From assembly GCF_001423105.1 (NCBI RefSeq), contig NZ_LMNV01000003.1, positions 571,925 to 626,983 on the forward strand: a DNA stretch of 55,059 bases, in the 5' to 3' direction. How positions within the stretch are numbered: the stretch's first letter is position 1; each line of letters begins with the position of its first letter. This stretch comes from Frondihabitans sp. Leaf304 (GTDB lineage: Bacteria; Actinomycetota; Actinomycetes; Actinomycetales; Microbacteriaceae). Position numbers and translations under genes: made by a program. Shown here piece by piece: positions 33,250-42,342 of this stretch. The notes beneath the pieces are model-generated. The model did not search any database and had not been told where the DNA came from. It was given only the letters and a program-made list of their open reading frames with translations.

Positions 33250-34458
33250 GCGGTTGTAGGGCAGGTACGCCTTCTCGTAGGGGTACTTGCCCGCCGCGTC
33301 GACGTCGAGCGCCACTCCGAGGCCCGGCTCGTCGCCGGGGTGCAGCATGCCGTCCGTCCAGGTGAAGGTCTGCTGGAACACCTGGTTCGTGGCGTCGCCG
33401 TGCTTCATGTACTCCTGGATGCCGAAGTTGTGGATCGCGAGCCCGAGGTGCATCGCGGCTGCCATTCCGACCGGCGAGATGTCGGTGGGCCCGTGCATGC
33501 CCGACTTGATCTGGTACTGCGAGGCGTAGTCGAGCACTTTGCGCAGGTGCGTGATGCCGCCGGTGTGGGTCACGGCGCTGCGGACGTAGTCGATCAGCTG
33601 CTCGCGGATGATCTGCTGGTAGTCCCAGACGGTGTTGAAGATCTCACCGATGGCCAGCGGGGTCGTCGTGTGCTGGCGCACCAGGCGGAGCGCCTCGGGA
33701 TTCTCGGCCGGGGTCACGTCTTCGAGCCAGAAGAGGTCGTAGGGCTCGAGCGACTTGCCGAGGCTTGCGGCCTGGATCGGCGTCATCCGGTGATGGCCGT
33801 CGTGCAGCAGCGGCACCTCCGGCCCGAACTCGTTGCGGACGGCCTCGAACACGGTCGGCACGTGGCGGAGGTACGACCGGGTGTCCCAGTCCTCCTCGTT
33901 CGGCAGAGCCCCGCGCTGGGCGGGCTCGTGGTCGTAGCGCACGCCCCTGTTGGCCTCGAAGGTGGCGTTCGAGGCGATGCCGTAGATCGACTTGAGCCCC
34001 GGCACGCCGGTCTGCACTCGGATGGCCTTGTAGCCCTGCTCCTGGTGCGAGCGGATCGAGTCGAACAGCTCGTCGGTCGTCTTGCCCGAGGCGTGGCCGT
34101 AGGCGAGCAGACCGGTCCGCGACGCCCCGCCGAGCAACTGGTAGAGCGGCATGCCGGCGGCCTTCGCCTTGATGTCCCACAGGGCGACGTCGACCGCGGC
34201 GATCGCGGCCATCGTCACCGGGCCCCGCCGCCAGTAGGCGCTTCGGTAAAGAAACTGCCAGGTGTCTTCGATGCGGCTGGCATCCCGGCCGACGAGGAGC
34301 GGCACGACATGCTCCGAGAGATAGGCCACGACGGCGAGCTCCCGGCCATTCAAGGTCGCATCCCCGAGACCCGTGAGGCCGTCGTCGGTCGTCAGCTTGA
34401 GCGTGACGAAATTGCGGTCGGGGCTGGTGACGATCACTTCGGCTTTGTTGATGATCAC
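33220..34458 (-). CDS. manD: D-mannonate dehydratase-like enolase superfamily protein
   Basis: From GTG 34458 (AGGAG seven bases before) the product is 412 residues. It matches the ManD/RspA branch: metal ligands Asp220 in LLHDGHHR, Glu246 in [11 protein letters not shown] and Glu272 in AIGEIFN, catalytic His222, and Arg147 in [20 protein letters not shown] is the family's C-terminal active-site loop. ManD turns D-mannonate into 2-keto-3-deoxygluconate in glucuronate breakdown; some members have low activity and act in starvation signalling. No other uronate gene is adjacent, so the exact substrate is open. Confidence 0.88.
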   Translation of the reverse strand: MIINKAEVIVTSPDRNFVTLKLTTDDGLTGLGDATLNGRELAVVAYLSEHVVPLLVGRDASRIEDTWQFLYRSAYWRRGPVTMAAIAAVDVALWDIKAKAAGMPLYQLLGGASRTGLLAYGHASGKTTDELFDSIRSHQEQGYKAIRVQTGVPGLKSIYGIASNATFEANRGVRYDHEPAQRGALPNEEDWDTRSYLRHVPTVFEAVRNEFGPEVPLLHDGHHRMTPIQAASLGKSLEPYDLFWLEDVTPAENPEALRLVRQHTTTPLAIGEIFNTVWDYQQIIREQLIDYVRSAVTHTGGITHLRKVLDYASQYQIKSGMHGPTDISPVGMAAAMHLGLAIHNFGIQEYMKHGDATNQVFQQTFTWTDGMLHPGDEPGLGVALDVDAAGKYPYEKAYLPYNRLADGTVHDW

Positions 34459-34579
34459 GGGAGAACTCCTTCGTTCTGGGTGGCGCGGGCGCACCATCGA
34501 GCCTACGGGCGCCGGTCGCGCCTCGAAGGGCTGGTCAGAGCGAAGGATCCGCGGATCCTCGTGTGCGACCCGGCCGACC

Positions 34580-35050
34580 CTACGCGCGCTGCGGCCGCCC
34601 GAGCACCCCGGCGCGCACCCCGAGCAGATACATCTGGCATCCCAGGCAATAGCCGAAGACCGAGTTGAGGAACGCCGCGACGAACGCCAGAGCCGCGAAG
34701 AGCGGCACGGCCCACGCGAGCCCGACGAGGCCGAGCACGACGCCGATGCCGGTGATGACGAGACCGACCCCCTGGGCGAACGTCGGCGGTGTGGGGTCTT
34801 CGAGCTCGGTCGGTGCCGGAAGTCGGGGCCGGACGACGCGGCGGAAGAGGGCGCCGTAGGGGTGACGGCGGATGCCCGCGAAGGCTCCCCAAGCGAAGAG
34901 GAGGGCGATCGCCGTCAGCACGATCACGGCCGCCACGGACGCGCCGATGAGCGAGAGGAAGATCGTCACGAGGAGGAGGATCGCGGTGATCCCGGCCCCG
35001 AAGCGGGGTGAGCGCGGGTCGATGCCGGATCCTCGGTCAGTTGGCGTCAT
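34580..35050 (-). CDS. DUF4395 membrane protein
   Basis: The 156-residue product has four hydrophobic helices and a conserved [10 protein letters not shown] near the C-terminus, the CxxC of the DUF4395 family. The two Cys face the membrane edge and could exchange electrons with thioredoxin. Start ATG 35050 overlaps the end of the thioredoxin gene by 14 bases. DUF4395 next to a membrane-tethered thioredoxin is a recurring actinobacterial pair, likely for disulfide transfer or sulfur chemistry. Confidence 0.88.
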   Translation of the reverse strand: MTPTDRGSGIDPRSPRFGAGITAILLLVTIFLSLIGASVAAVIVLTAIALLFAWGAFAGIRRHPYGALFRRVVRPRLPAPTELEDPTPPTFAQGVGLVITGIGVVLGLVGLAWAVPLFAALAFVAAFLNSVFGYCLGCQMYLLGVRAGVLGRPQRA

Positions 35051-35501
35051 GGTCGTCTCCCAGTAGTCGAGCGAGTTCGGTTTGGAGTTCGCGAGGTTTC
35101 GGCGGCCCACCGATTCGTGCGCGGATCGCCCCGCGCCGATCGAGGATCAGCGTCGTCGGCGTCTGCAGAACGTTGTAGCGCGTCGCCACGTCGGGGGCCC
35201 GGGTGAGGTCGACGTCGATGTGCTCGACGCCCTCGTGCCGCGCGGCCTCGGCCGATAGCAGCCGCCTCGTCGCCGGGCAGTAGGTGCAGAACTCGGTCGA
35301 GAACTGCAGCAACGTGACGCGGTGGCCGAATGCCTCGGTCGTGCCGACGTCGGCGGGCCTGACGAGATCGCTCTCTCGGGTGTCGTCGTCATTCTCGGGT
35401 CGGCGACGCACCCGGCCGGTGGACCGCCGCCACGCCAGCCCGACGACGGTCGCCAACGCGACCAGCGCGAGGAGCGCGACGAGAGCGAGGCCGGGAGTCA
35501 T
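35037..35501 (-). CDS. Membrane-anchored thioredoxin-like protein
   Basis: This 154-residue protein begins with a membrane helix (GLALVALLALVALATVVGLA), a charged linker, and a thioredoxin fold with active-site CTYC (STEFCTYCPATRR) and cis-Pro in LQTPTTLIL. The domain probably lies on the cytosolic side given the basic stop-transfer after the helix, though outside is possible. It is coupled to the DUF4395 gene. Confidence 0.9.
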   Translation of the reverse strand: MTPGLALVALLALVALATVVGLAWRRSTGRVRRRPENDDDTRESDLVRPADVGTTEAFGHRVTLLQFSTEFCTYCPATRRLLSAEAARHEGVEHIDVDLTRAPDVATRYNVLQTPTTLILDRRGAIRARIGGPPKPRELQTELARLLGDDHDAN

Positions 35502-35584
35502 CGCTCGACGATAGGTCGTTTTTCTGGTGCTTCGCCCACATGACCGCATGTGACGAAGGATCCAGCACTGGTTACGCTTGCGAT

Positions 35585-36001
35585 ATGAGCCGCTCCCCGA
35601 TCGTTCTCTCGCCGGGTGCGTCCATGCCGGGCACCACGGTGCCGGCCACGTCGGGCCCGCGCACTCTAAGTTGCGCGTTCGGTGCGAACTGCGCCTGTGT
35701 CTTCGCACCCAAGCCGGTCGCGGCGGATCCTGCGCTGGCGTCCACCGACGTCGTCGACGTGGAGGTCGCGAAGCTGACCGACCTCGGCTACACCGTCGTC
35801 GAGTCGAGCCCCGACGAGGTGCTGATGGAGCGCCGCATGGGCATCCCCTTCTGCTACAACCTCGGCCTGGTGGTCGTGACCGGGTTGCTCTGGCTCGCCT
35901 ACTGGATTCCGCGCATCCGCCACCCGCGGTTCGACACCCGGCGCCTGACGCGCGCCGCCGACGGGTCGGTCGCCGTCGAGCGCGCAGTCGTTCGTCGCTA
36001 G
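35585..36001 (+). CDS. Hypothetical membrane protein
   Basis: The 138-residue product has a Pro/Ala-rich N-terminus with four Cys (two in CAFGANCACV), a soluble LTDLGYTVVESSPDEVLMER segment, and one membrane helix, NLGLVVVTGLLWLAYWIPRI, followed by a basic tail. No ribosome-binding site precedes ATG 35585 and a TACGCT-like -10 lies about 10 bases upstream, which fits a leaderless message. No family is recognised. Confidence 0.65.
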   Translation: MSRSPIVLSPGASMPGTTVPATSGPRTLSCAFGANCACVFAPKPVAADPALASTDVVDVEVAKLTDLGYTVVESSPDEVLMERRMGIPFCYNLGLVVVTGLLWLAYWIPRIRHPRFDTRRLTRAADGSVAVERAVVRR

Positions 36002-36025
36002 TCGCGTCGCCAATCAGAAAAACGC

Positions 36026-37198
36026 ATGAACAAACGCCTCGCCTTTCTCTTCGCCCTCGCCGGCGGGGCCGCTGTCGGCAACCTCTACTGGTCGCAACCG
36101 CTCCTCGACTTCATCGCGCGTGACCTCCAGACAGGTACGGCCCACGCGGGCTGGCTCGTCACTGCGACGCAGGTCGGCTACGCCATCGGGGTCCTGCTGT
36201 TCGTGCCGCTGGGAGACATGCTGAACCGCCGGATCCTCGTTCCGATCGCCCTGCTATGCGCGGCCGCCGCCCTCCTCGCCAGTGCTGTCGCCCCCACCTT
36301 CGCCGTTCTGCTGGTGACCCTGTCGCTCGTCGGCCTCACCACGATCTCGGGTCAGATCCTCGTGCCACTCGCCGGCGACCTCGCGGACGACGGTAACCGG
36401 GGCCGGATCGTCGGAACGGTCGTCTCCGGAATCCTCATCGGCATCCTGGTCTCGCGCACGGTGTCGGGCCTCGTCGCCGGAGCCGCCGGCTGGCGCGCCA
36501 TCTACTTCGCCGCCGCCGGCCTCGCGGTGGTGCTTGCCGTCCTGCTCTGGATCGCCATTCCGACGCTGCCCGCCCGGGCAACGATGCGATACCCGGCACT
36601 GATCGGCTCGGTGTTCGCCATCGTTCGCCGCGAGCGCACGGTGCGGTGGAACCTCGTTCTCGGCGGCACCTCCTTCGCCGTCTTCACGATGTTCTGGACG
36701 GCGCTCACGTTCCTCTTGAGCGCCCCGCCGTTCTCCTTCCCGGTCTCGATCATCGGGTTGTTCGGGCTCGTCGGTCTGGCCGGCGCCGCAGCCGCCCAAC
36801 GCGTGGGCCGCCTGAGCGACCGCGGCCTGGGCCTGCCCACGATCGGCGGAGCCTGGGCGCTAATCCTCGTCGCCTTCGTCGTCGCAGGAATCGGGCAGCG
36901 CTCCGTCGCCGTCATCATCGTCGCCATCCTGCTGCTCGACGTCGCCATTCAAGGGCACAACATCACCGTCCAGTCGCGGATGTTCCTCATCGATCCCCAG
37001 GCGCGCAGCCGTCTGAACACGGCCTTCGTCACGAACAACTTCATCTGGGGTGCCGTCGGCTCGGGGCTCGCGTCATTCCTCTGGACGCAGGGCGGATGGA
37101 CAGCCGTCATGGTCGCCGCCGCCGCGCTCAGCGGCTTCGCCCTCACGGTCTGGTTCATCATAAGGCGGAGTGCCCTCCGCCTGCCCCACGAGAGGTAG
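36026..37198 (+). CDS. MFS transporter, 12-TM
   Basis: This 390-residue protein has twelve hydrophobic helices and an N-terminal signature GNLYWSQPLLDFIARDLQ, found in sugar/drug exporter-like MFS proteins of the YnfM or ArabJ type. Motif A is PLGDMLNRRIL. It lacks a dedicated regulator. The following gap 37199-37311 holds no gene. Confidence 0.88.
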   Translation: MNKRLAFLFALAGGAAVGNLYWSQPLLDFIARDLQTGTAHAGWLVTATQVGYAIGVLLFVPLGDMLNRRILVPIALLCAAAALLASAVAPTFAVLLVTLSLVGLTTISGQILVPLAGDLADDGNRGRIVGTVVSGILIGILVSRTVSGLVAGAAGWRAIYFAAAGLAVVLAVLLWIAIPTLPARATMRYPALIGSVFAIVRRERTVRWNLVLGGTSFAVFTMFWTALTFLLSAPPFSFPVSIIGLFGLVGLAGAAAAQRVGRLSDRGLGLPTIGGAWALILVAFVVAGIGQRSVAVIIVAILLLDVAIQGHNITVQSRMFLIDPQARSRLNTAFVTNNFIWGAVGSGLASFLWTQGGWTAVMVAAAALSGFALTVWFIIRRSALRLPHER

Positions 37199-37311
37199 CT
37201 CCCTCGTAGTGGTCGCTGACACCGGCGAGGAACCCGCTGAGAACCATCCCGCGTTGTCAACCCGTTCGGCCGTGAAGAGCCGATCGACCGCGACCGGGCC
37301 AGTGTCGAGGG

Positions 37312-38199
37312 ATGAGCCAATACGACAAGAAGAACCCGATCACCCTCTACCCGGCCCCGCCGTTCCCGAAGCAGGAGCAGTCGTTGCCGGGCGCGGCCTG
37401 GAAGATGGATCCGAAGCCCGACCACGGTGAGGAAAGCTACGTCGGTCTCGGCCGTCTCAAAGGCTTCCGCGGTGTCGTCACCGGAGCCGATTCCGGCATC
37501 GGGCGGGCCGCCGCCATCGCCCTCTCTCGCGAGGGCGCCGACCTCGTTCTCTCCTACCTGCCCGACGAGCAGACCGACGCCGAGGAGGTCCGCGACCTCC
37601 TCGTCAGCGAGGGTCGTAAGGCGATCCTGGTGCCCGGCGATATCTCCGACGAGCAGTACTGCGCGGATCTCATCGAGACGGCCGTCCGTGAGCTCGGCGG
37701 ACTCGACACCCTCGTGATGGTCGCCGGCCGCATGGAGAGCAACGACGACATCCTGACCCTCACGACCGATGCGATCGACTCGACCATCAAGACGAACGTG
37801 TACTCGCTCTTTTGGCTCTGCCAGGCGGCGATTCCGCACCTCGAGCCAGGATCCAGCATTGTCACCACGGGCTCCATCCAGGGCGCCCAGCCCTCCCCCG
37901 ACAAGATCGACTACGCCCTGACCAAGGGTGCGATCGGTGTCTTCACCGCGGCACTTGCCCAGCAGCTCGCGCCCAAGGGCATCCGCGTGAACTCGGTGTC
38001 GCCCGGCCCCGTCTGGACTCCCCTGCAGCCAGGATCCGACGACGCCGAGACGGTATCGACGTTCGGCGAGCAGGCCCCCTTCAAGCGTCCCGGTCAGCCG
38101 GCCGAGCTCGCTGCGGCGTATGTGCACCTCGTCAGCCCGGAGTCCAGCTACACCTCCGGTGCCACGATCACGATCGCGGGCGGCACTCCCGCGTTCTAG
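37312..38199 (+). CDS. Short-chain dehydrogenase/reductase, GSP39/YghA-like
   Basis: The 295-residue product has an N-terminal extension with YPAPPFPKQEQSLPGAAWKM, typical of the general-stress-protein-39/YghA group, then the SDR cofactor motif TGADSGIGRA, the NNAG-equivalent VMVAGRM, the catalytic Ser in TTGSIQGA, and Tyr-x3-Lys in IDYALTKGA. These act as NADP(H) alcohol/aldehyde oxidoreductases, often in stress. Start is ATG 37312. A powerful hairpin follows the stop. Confidence 0.92.
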   Translation: MSQYDKKNPITLYPAPPFPKQEQSLPGAAWKMDPKPDHGEESYVGLGRLKGFRGVVTGADSGIGRAAAIALSREGADLVLSYLPDEQTDAEEVRDLLVSEGRKAILVPGDISDEQYCADLIETAVRELGGLDTLVMVAGRMESNDDILTLTTDAIDSTIKTNVYSLFWLCQAAIPHLEPGSSIVTTGSIQGAQPSPDKIDYALTKGAIGVFTAALAQQLAPKGIRVNSVSPGPVWTPLQPGSDDAETVSTFGEQAPFKRPGQPAELAAAYVHLVSPESSYTSGATITIAGGTPAF

Positions 38200-38217
38200 T
38201 CGTCGCGGGCGGGTCGG

Positions 38218-38279
38218 CCCCGGTCGAGATGTTCTGCGCTGCGTCGAGGTCGATGCCGCGCAGAACATCTCCACCGGGG
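38218..38279. terminator. Very long hairpin between convergent genes
   Basis: Arms 38218-38239 and 38258-38279 pair over 22 bases with one C/C mismatch around an 18-base loop; the inner 14 bases (GAGATGTTCTGCGC) are perfect. It sits between the SDR gene and the convergent TetR gene. No T-run is present, and the length exceeds a normal terminator. Confidence 0.7.
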
Positions 38280-38305
38280 TCCGCGCCCCTGCCCGGACGC
38301 CCCGC

Positions 38306-38932
38306 CTAGAGGCGTGGAGCGAGAAGCGCCGTGATGACGTCGCGAAGCGGCCCCTCGAGGCCGTCGACCCCGGTGGAGGCCAGCGGCTCGAGACCCGTCG
38401 ACGAGGCGCGGAGCAGGGCAATGCCGAGCATGGTCGACAATGCGATCTGCGCTCGGAGCCGGAGGTCGTCGCTCGAGACGTCTTCCACACTGCGCCCGGC
38501 CGCGACCGCCATCTGATCGGCGAAGTAGCGAAGCGTGTTGAGGCGGATCGCGTCGGCCGTCTCGTCTCCTGACGACCGCAGGAGGAGAAGAAGCTGAAGC
38601 GAGCGGTCACCGTTCGCCGGCCCCGCGACCTGCCGAGTGAGGGCCTCCACGAGATCGTCGAGCGTCGCCGACGAGCCGTCGGACCGCCCCAGCTCGTCTC
38701 GGGCGTGGGCGAGACAGGCTTCGAAGAGGCCCTCTTTCGACGAGAAGTAGCGGTTGATGAGCGCGACGTTGACCCCGGCGTCGGCGGCGATGTCGCGCAC
38801 CCGGGTCGCCGAGTAGCCGTCCTGCGCGAATCGCCGACGAGCAGAGGAGAGAAGGAGTCGTCGGGTGTTGGCGGCGTCCCGCGACTTCCCTGTCGTGGCG
38901 TCTGCGTCGACGGCGTGCGGCGGTGCGTGCAT
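38306..38932 (-). CDS. TetR family regulator
   Basis: This 208-residue protein has a classic helix-turn-helix: SARRRFAQDGYSATRVRDIA and AGVNVALINRYFSSKEGLFE. The C-terminal part has LLLLLRSSGDETADAI and an aliphatic dimer helix. ATG 38932 is chosen because GGAG lies five bases upstream; ATG 38935 is adjacent. It is divergent from the DHA2 exporter gene and very likely represses it. Confidence 0.9.
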   Translation of the reverse strand: MHAPPHAVDADATTGKSRDAANTRRLLLSSARRRFAQDGYSATRVRDIAADAGVNVALINRYFSSKEGLFEACLAHARDELGRSDGSSATLDDLVEALTRQVAGPANGDRSLQLLLLLRSSGDETADAIRLNTLRYFADQMAVAAGRSVEDVSSDDLRLRAQIALSTMLGIALLRASSTGLEPLASTGVDGLEGPLRDVITALLAPRL

Positions 38933-38981
38933 CATGGCTCCTTTGCGATTCTCCCCCACCGTACAGGTCGAGCCCAGAGCC

Positions 38982-39044
38982 TGTAAACGACTGTTGACTT
39001 TGATCCGATTCTGGATAGAGTCGCTAAGTCATCACTTGTTTACA
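38982..39044 (+). promoter_or_regulatory. Exporter promoter flanked by inverted repeats
   Basis: A -35 TTGACT (38994-38999) and -10 TAGAGT (39016-39021) are 16 bases apart. TGTAAAC (38982-38988) and GTTTACA (39038-39044) flank the promoter as perfect 7-bp arms, and the first overlaps a GTAAAC-GACT-GTTGAC half-palindrome across the -35. These are placed for TetR repression. Confidence 0.6.
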
Positions 39045-39059
39045 TCGACTCGGAGCCTC

Positions 39060-40562
39060 ATGTCGCACACCCTTCAGGAACCCGCCACCGGTTCCGTTCC
39101 CGTCACCCGCGGGCACAACCCGAACACGACTCTCCTGGTCGTCTACCTGGCACTCGGCGGCCTCGCGTACGCCGTCCTGCAGTCGCTCGTCGCACCGGCC
39201 CTCTCCACGATCGGCCGTGACCTCAACGCGTCGACCGCCAGCGTCAGTTGGATCATCACCGCGTACCTCCTGTCCGCCTCCGTGCTCACACCGATCTTCG
39301 CGAAGCTCGGCGACATGATGGGCAAGCGCAAGATCCTCATCGTCGTGATGAGCCTCCTGCTGATCGGAACGGTCGTCGCAGCTCTCGCCCCCAACCTCGG
39401 CGTTCTCATCGTGGCGCGCATTCTGCAGGGCGCCGCCGGCGCGGTACTGCCCCTCTCGATCGGCATCGTCCGCGACGAGCTCCCGAAGGAGCGCGTCAGC
39501 GTCACGATCGGGATCCTGTCGGGCATCTTCGGCATCGGAGCGGGCGTCGGCATCGTCGCGGCCGGCCCGATCGTGCAGAACCTCGACTATCACTGGCTGT
39601 TCTGGTTCCCCCTCGTGCTCATCTTCGTGGCCCTCGTGGGCATCATCTTCGGCATGAAGGAGTCGCCGATTCGCACACCCGGGCGACTCGACCTGGCGGG
39701 CACCGGGATCCTGACGGTCTCGCTGGTCTCGCTCCTCCTCGCCATCAGCGAGGGAGAGAGCTGGGGCTGGGGCGACGTCAAGACGATCGGCCTCCTCGCC
39801 CTCGGCGCCGTCGCACTCGTCGCCTTCGTGCTGGTCGAACTTCGCGTCACCAGCCCGCTGATCGACGTACGGCTGTTCACGATCCGCGGCGTCTGGACGG
39901 CCCACGTCGTCGCCCTCGTCTTCGGCTTCGCGATGTACGGCACCTTCGTGCTCGTGCCGACCCTGCTACAGCTGCCCACGTTCACCGGTTACGGCTTCGG
40001 CAAGACCGCCTCGGTCGCGGGTCTGTTCCTCCTGCCGACGGTCCTGATGCTCGTCGTCGTCTCGCCCCTCTCGGGCAGCATCGTCCGCAAGTACGGGCCG
40101 AAGCCCGCACTGGTCATCGGCGCCGCCTTCTTGACCGCCGCGTTCGTCTTGCCGGCCATCTCGCATGCATACCTCTGGCAGATCCTGGCCTCGGGAATCA
40201 TGACGGGTGCCGGCATCGGATTCGGGCTCGCAGCCGCCTCGAACGCCGTCATCGAGAGCGTCCCCCTGGCTCAGACCGGCGAGGCGATCAGCGCCAACAC
40301 GATCGCCCGCACCATCGGCTCGAGCGTCGGAACCGCCGTGATCGCGGCCCTGATCTCGTCACACACCCAGGTCTTCCCGCTTCCGACCGGCTCCATCGCG
40401 CTGCCCTCCGACGACACCTTCACGATCGGCTTCTGGACGTCTGCCGGCGTAGCCGTCCTGGCGATCATCATCGCGCTGATCGCTCCGTCGATGAAGAAGC
40501 GCGCTCACGATGCCCGCGCCCTCGGCGTCGAAGACACCGATGCGATCGTCACCGTGAAGTAG
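39060..40562 (+). CDS. MFS exporter, DHA2 (14-TM) type
   Basis: The 500-residue product shows DHA2 features: SWIITAYLLSASVLTPIFAK, motif A LGDMMGKRKIL, motif C-like IFGIGAGVGIVAAGPI, and 14 hydrophobic segments. The C-terminal tail is short and basic. GGAG precedes ATG 39060. It is the likely target of the divergent TetR. Relatives pump antiseptics, dyes or antibiotics. Confidence 0.92.
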   Translation: MSHTLQEPATGSVPVTRGHNPNTTLLVVYLALGGLAYAVLQSLVAPALSTIGRDLNASTASVSWIITAYLLSASVLTPIFAKLGDMMGKRKILIVVMSLLLIGTVVAALAPNLGVLIVARILQGAAGAVLPLSIGIVRDELPKERVSVTIGILSGIFGIGAGVGIVAAGPIVQNLDYHWLFWFPLVLIFVALVGIIFGMKESPIRTPGRLDLAGTGILTVSLVSLLLAISEGESWGWGDVKTIGLLALGAVALVAFVLVELRVTSPLIDVRLFTIRGVWTAHVVALVFGFAMYGTFVLVPTLLQLPTFTGYGFGKTASVAGLFLLPTVLMLVVVSPLSGSIVRKYGPKPALVIGAAFLTAAFVLPAISHAYLWQILASGIMTGAGIGFGLAAASNAVIESVPLAQTGEAISANTIARTIGSSVGTAVIAALISSHTQVFPLPTGSIALPSDDTFTIGFWTSAGVAVLAIIIALIAPSMKKRAHDARALGVEDTDAIVTVK

Positions 40563-40578
40563 GTCGCGAACGGGCCCC

Positions 40579-40593
40579 CTGGCGGGTCGCCAG
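40579..40593. terminator. Small hairpin between convergent genes
   Basis: CTGGCG-GGT-CGCCAG is a perfect 6-bp stem in the 43-base gap between the DHA2 gene and the convergent TetR gene. It lacks a T-run, so termination is only inferred. Confidence 0.35.
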
Positions 40594-40605
40594 AGACCGA
40601 CAACC

Positions 40606-41259
40606 TCAGGATCCGGCGGTCCGCCCCCGCAGAATGCCCTCCGCCGCGGCCCGTGCGACGGCGAACGGCTCGGCGAAGGTCTCCATGCCGACCGTGACGA
40701 GGGCCCCCTCGTACAGCAGCATGAGCAGCCGCGCCGTGTCGTCCGGGTCGGTGACCCGGGCGGCACGGCAGAGCTCGGCGAAGACATCGAGCATCCAGAC
40801 CTTCTGCCCGGAGACCTCGGGGAACACCGGGTGGCCGTCATGGCCGTCACCGATCTCGGCGCGGGCATTGATCGCACTGCACCCCTTCGGGCTGTTGTCG
40901 CTCATCCACGAGTTCGATGCATCGAAGACCGCGAGTACCTGGTCGACGCCGGGCTCGGGCACCTGAGCGAGGTTCGCGGCCACATGGTCGCGCCACCTCG
41001 CGTCGCGGTGCTGGAGATACGAGACGACCAGCGCCTCCTTCGAGCCGAAGCGGTCGTAGAGGGTCTTCTTCGTCACCCCCGCCTCGCTCGCGATCGTGTC
41101 GACGCCGATGGCGTGGATGCCGTGGTCGTAGAACAGGCGCGACGCCGCTTCGAGCACGCGGCGAGCGCCGGGGGTCAGCGCCGGGAGGTCGCGAGCGGTG
41201 AGGAGCCTGTCGAGAGGACTGCGAGAGCCCTCGTCGACGGCGGTGGCGGATGATGGCAT
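40606..41259 (-). CDS. TetR family regulator
   Basis: The 217-residue product has a helix-turn-helix with VLEAASRLFYDHGIHAIGVD and SEAGVTKKTLYDRFGSKEAL. Its C-terminal part has MLDVFAELCRAARVTDPDDT, seen in TetR_C proteins that control efflux genes. ATG 41259 is used rather than an upstream TTG. It is divergent from an EamA transporter with a palindrome in between. Confidence 0.92.
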   Translation of the reverse strand: MPSSATAVDEGSRSPLDRLLTARDLPALTPGARRVLEAASRLFYDHGIHAIGVDTIASEAGVTKKTLYDRFGSKEALVVSYLQHRDARWRDHVAANLAQVPEPGVDQVLAVFDASNSWMSDNSPKGCSAINARAEIGDGHDGHPVFPEVSGQKVWMLDVFAELCRAARVTDPDDTARLLMLLYEGALVTVGMETFAEPFAVARAAAEGILRGRTAGS

Positions 41260-41271
41260 GCCCAAAGTCTA

Positions 41272-41288
41272 CCGACCTGTATAGTCGG
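41272..41288. promoter_or_regulatory. Operator overlapping a leaderless -10 element
   Basis: CCGAC (41272-41276) and GTCGG (41284-41288) form a palindrome around CTGTATA. The -10-like TATAGT (41280-41285) lies within it and ends seven bases before ATG 41293, so the transcript probably starts at the ATG. Repressor binding would cover the -10. Confidence 0.65.
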
Positions 41289-41292
41289 CGGC

Positions 41293-42342
41293 ATGAGTAA
41301 ACAGATCGGTGTACTTCGCGTCGGTGCCCTTCGTGTCGGAGTCACCGCACTGGCCTCGGCGGCGTTCGTCGCCTCGTGGAGCTCGGGCTTCATCATCGCC
41401 AAGGTGGCCACCGTCAACGTCGGCTTGACGACCCTGCTCGTCTGGCGATTCGCGCCACTGGCCGTCGTGCTCCTCGTGGTGACGGTCGCAGCCGGGGGCT
41501 TTCGAGGCGTCACCCGCTCCGATCTACGACACCAGGCCACAATCGGCCTGTTCGCCCTGTTCGGCTATTGCGTGTTCGTGTACGCCTCCGTCGGCGCCGG
41601 AATCGCGACGGGCACGACCGCGCTGATCGACGCCATTCAGCCCCTGGTCGTCGCCACGCTCGTCGGCCCGCTGCTCGGGCTTCGAGTGCGCGGTGCGCAG
41701 TGGCTCGGTCTCGCGGTCGGCGCCATCGGCGTGGCCACGGTCGTCGGCTCGCAGCTCGGCGGGTCGTCTGCGCCGCCCATCGCGTACGGGCTCCCCGCGC
41801 TCGCCATGCTGTGTCTGGTCGCCGGCACGTTCGTCGAGCGCCGGTCAGAATCCCGCCTCCCCGTCGTGACCACTCTGACGATCCACGTCGCGGTGACGGC
41901 CGCAGCCCTGATCGTCTTGGCAGCAGTGACCGGCACGTTGGCTCCGCCGGCGAGCTCGACGTTCTGGCTCGCCGTGGCGCTTTCGGCGATCGTGCCGACC
42001 CTGATCGCGTACGGCCTCTACTGGTGGCTGCTTCGCCGAGTGGGCATCACGGCCCTGAACGCCCTGCTGTTCCTCGTGGCGCCGACCACCGCCCTCGCCG
42101 GCAACCTACTGCTGGCCGAGCCGCTGACCGGCCTGACACTGGTCGGCTTCGTGCCATGTGCCGCGGGAGTGGCGCTCGTGCTGGCCAGCGAGGCCCGGGC
42201 AGCCCGCGCGGCTCGGGCAATGCAGGCGGCGCGGCCGGATCCTCGGCCCCGTCGCACTGCGCTGATCAGCCGAGCAGCTCCACGCCGAAGCCCGCGACGA
42301 CCGCCCTCACTTCGGCGAGGTAACGCTGCGCCTGCTCGGTGA
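41293..42342 (+). CDS. EamA/DMT family transporter
   Basis: This 349-residue membrane protein has ten helices in two EamA repeats, with FVASWSSGFIIAKVATVNVG at the start and a LLFLVAPTTALAGNLLLAEP segment in the second half. The last 45 residues are Arg/Pro-rich and run antisense to the LysR gene for 77 bases, so the C-terminus may be a poorly conserved extension. It probably exports an amino acid or drug under control of the divergent TetR. Confidence 0.87.
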   Translation: MSKQIGVLRVGALRVGVTALASAAFVASWSSGFIIAKVATVNVGLTTLLVWRFAPLAVVLLVVTVAAGGFRGVTRSDLRHQATIGLFALFGYCVFVYASVGAGIATGTTALIDAIQPLVVATLVGPLLGLRVRGAQWLGLAVGAIGVATVVGSQLGGSSAPPIAYGLPALAMLCLVAGTFVERRSESRLPVVTTLTIHVAVTAAALIVLAAVTGTLAPPASSTFWLAVALSAIVPTLIAYGLYWWLLRRVGITALNALLFLVAPTTALAGNLLLAEPLTGLTLVGFVPCAAGVALVLASEARAARAARAMQAARPDPRPRRTALISRAAPRRSPRRPPSLRRGNAAPAR

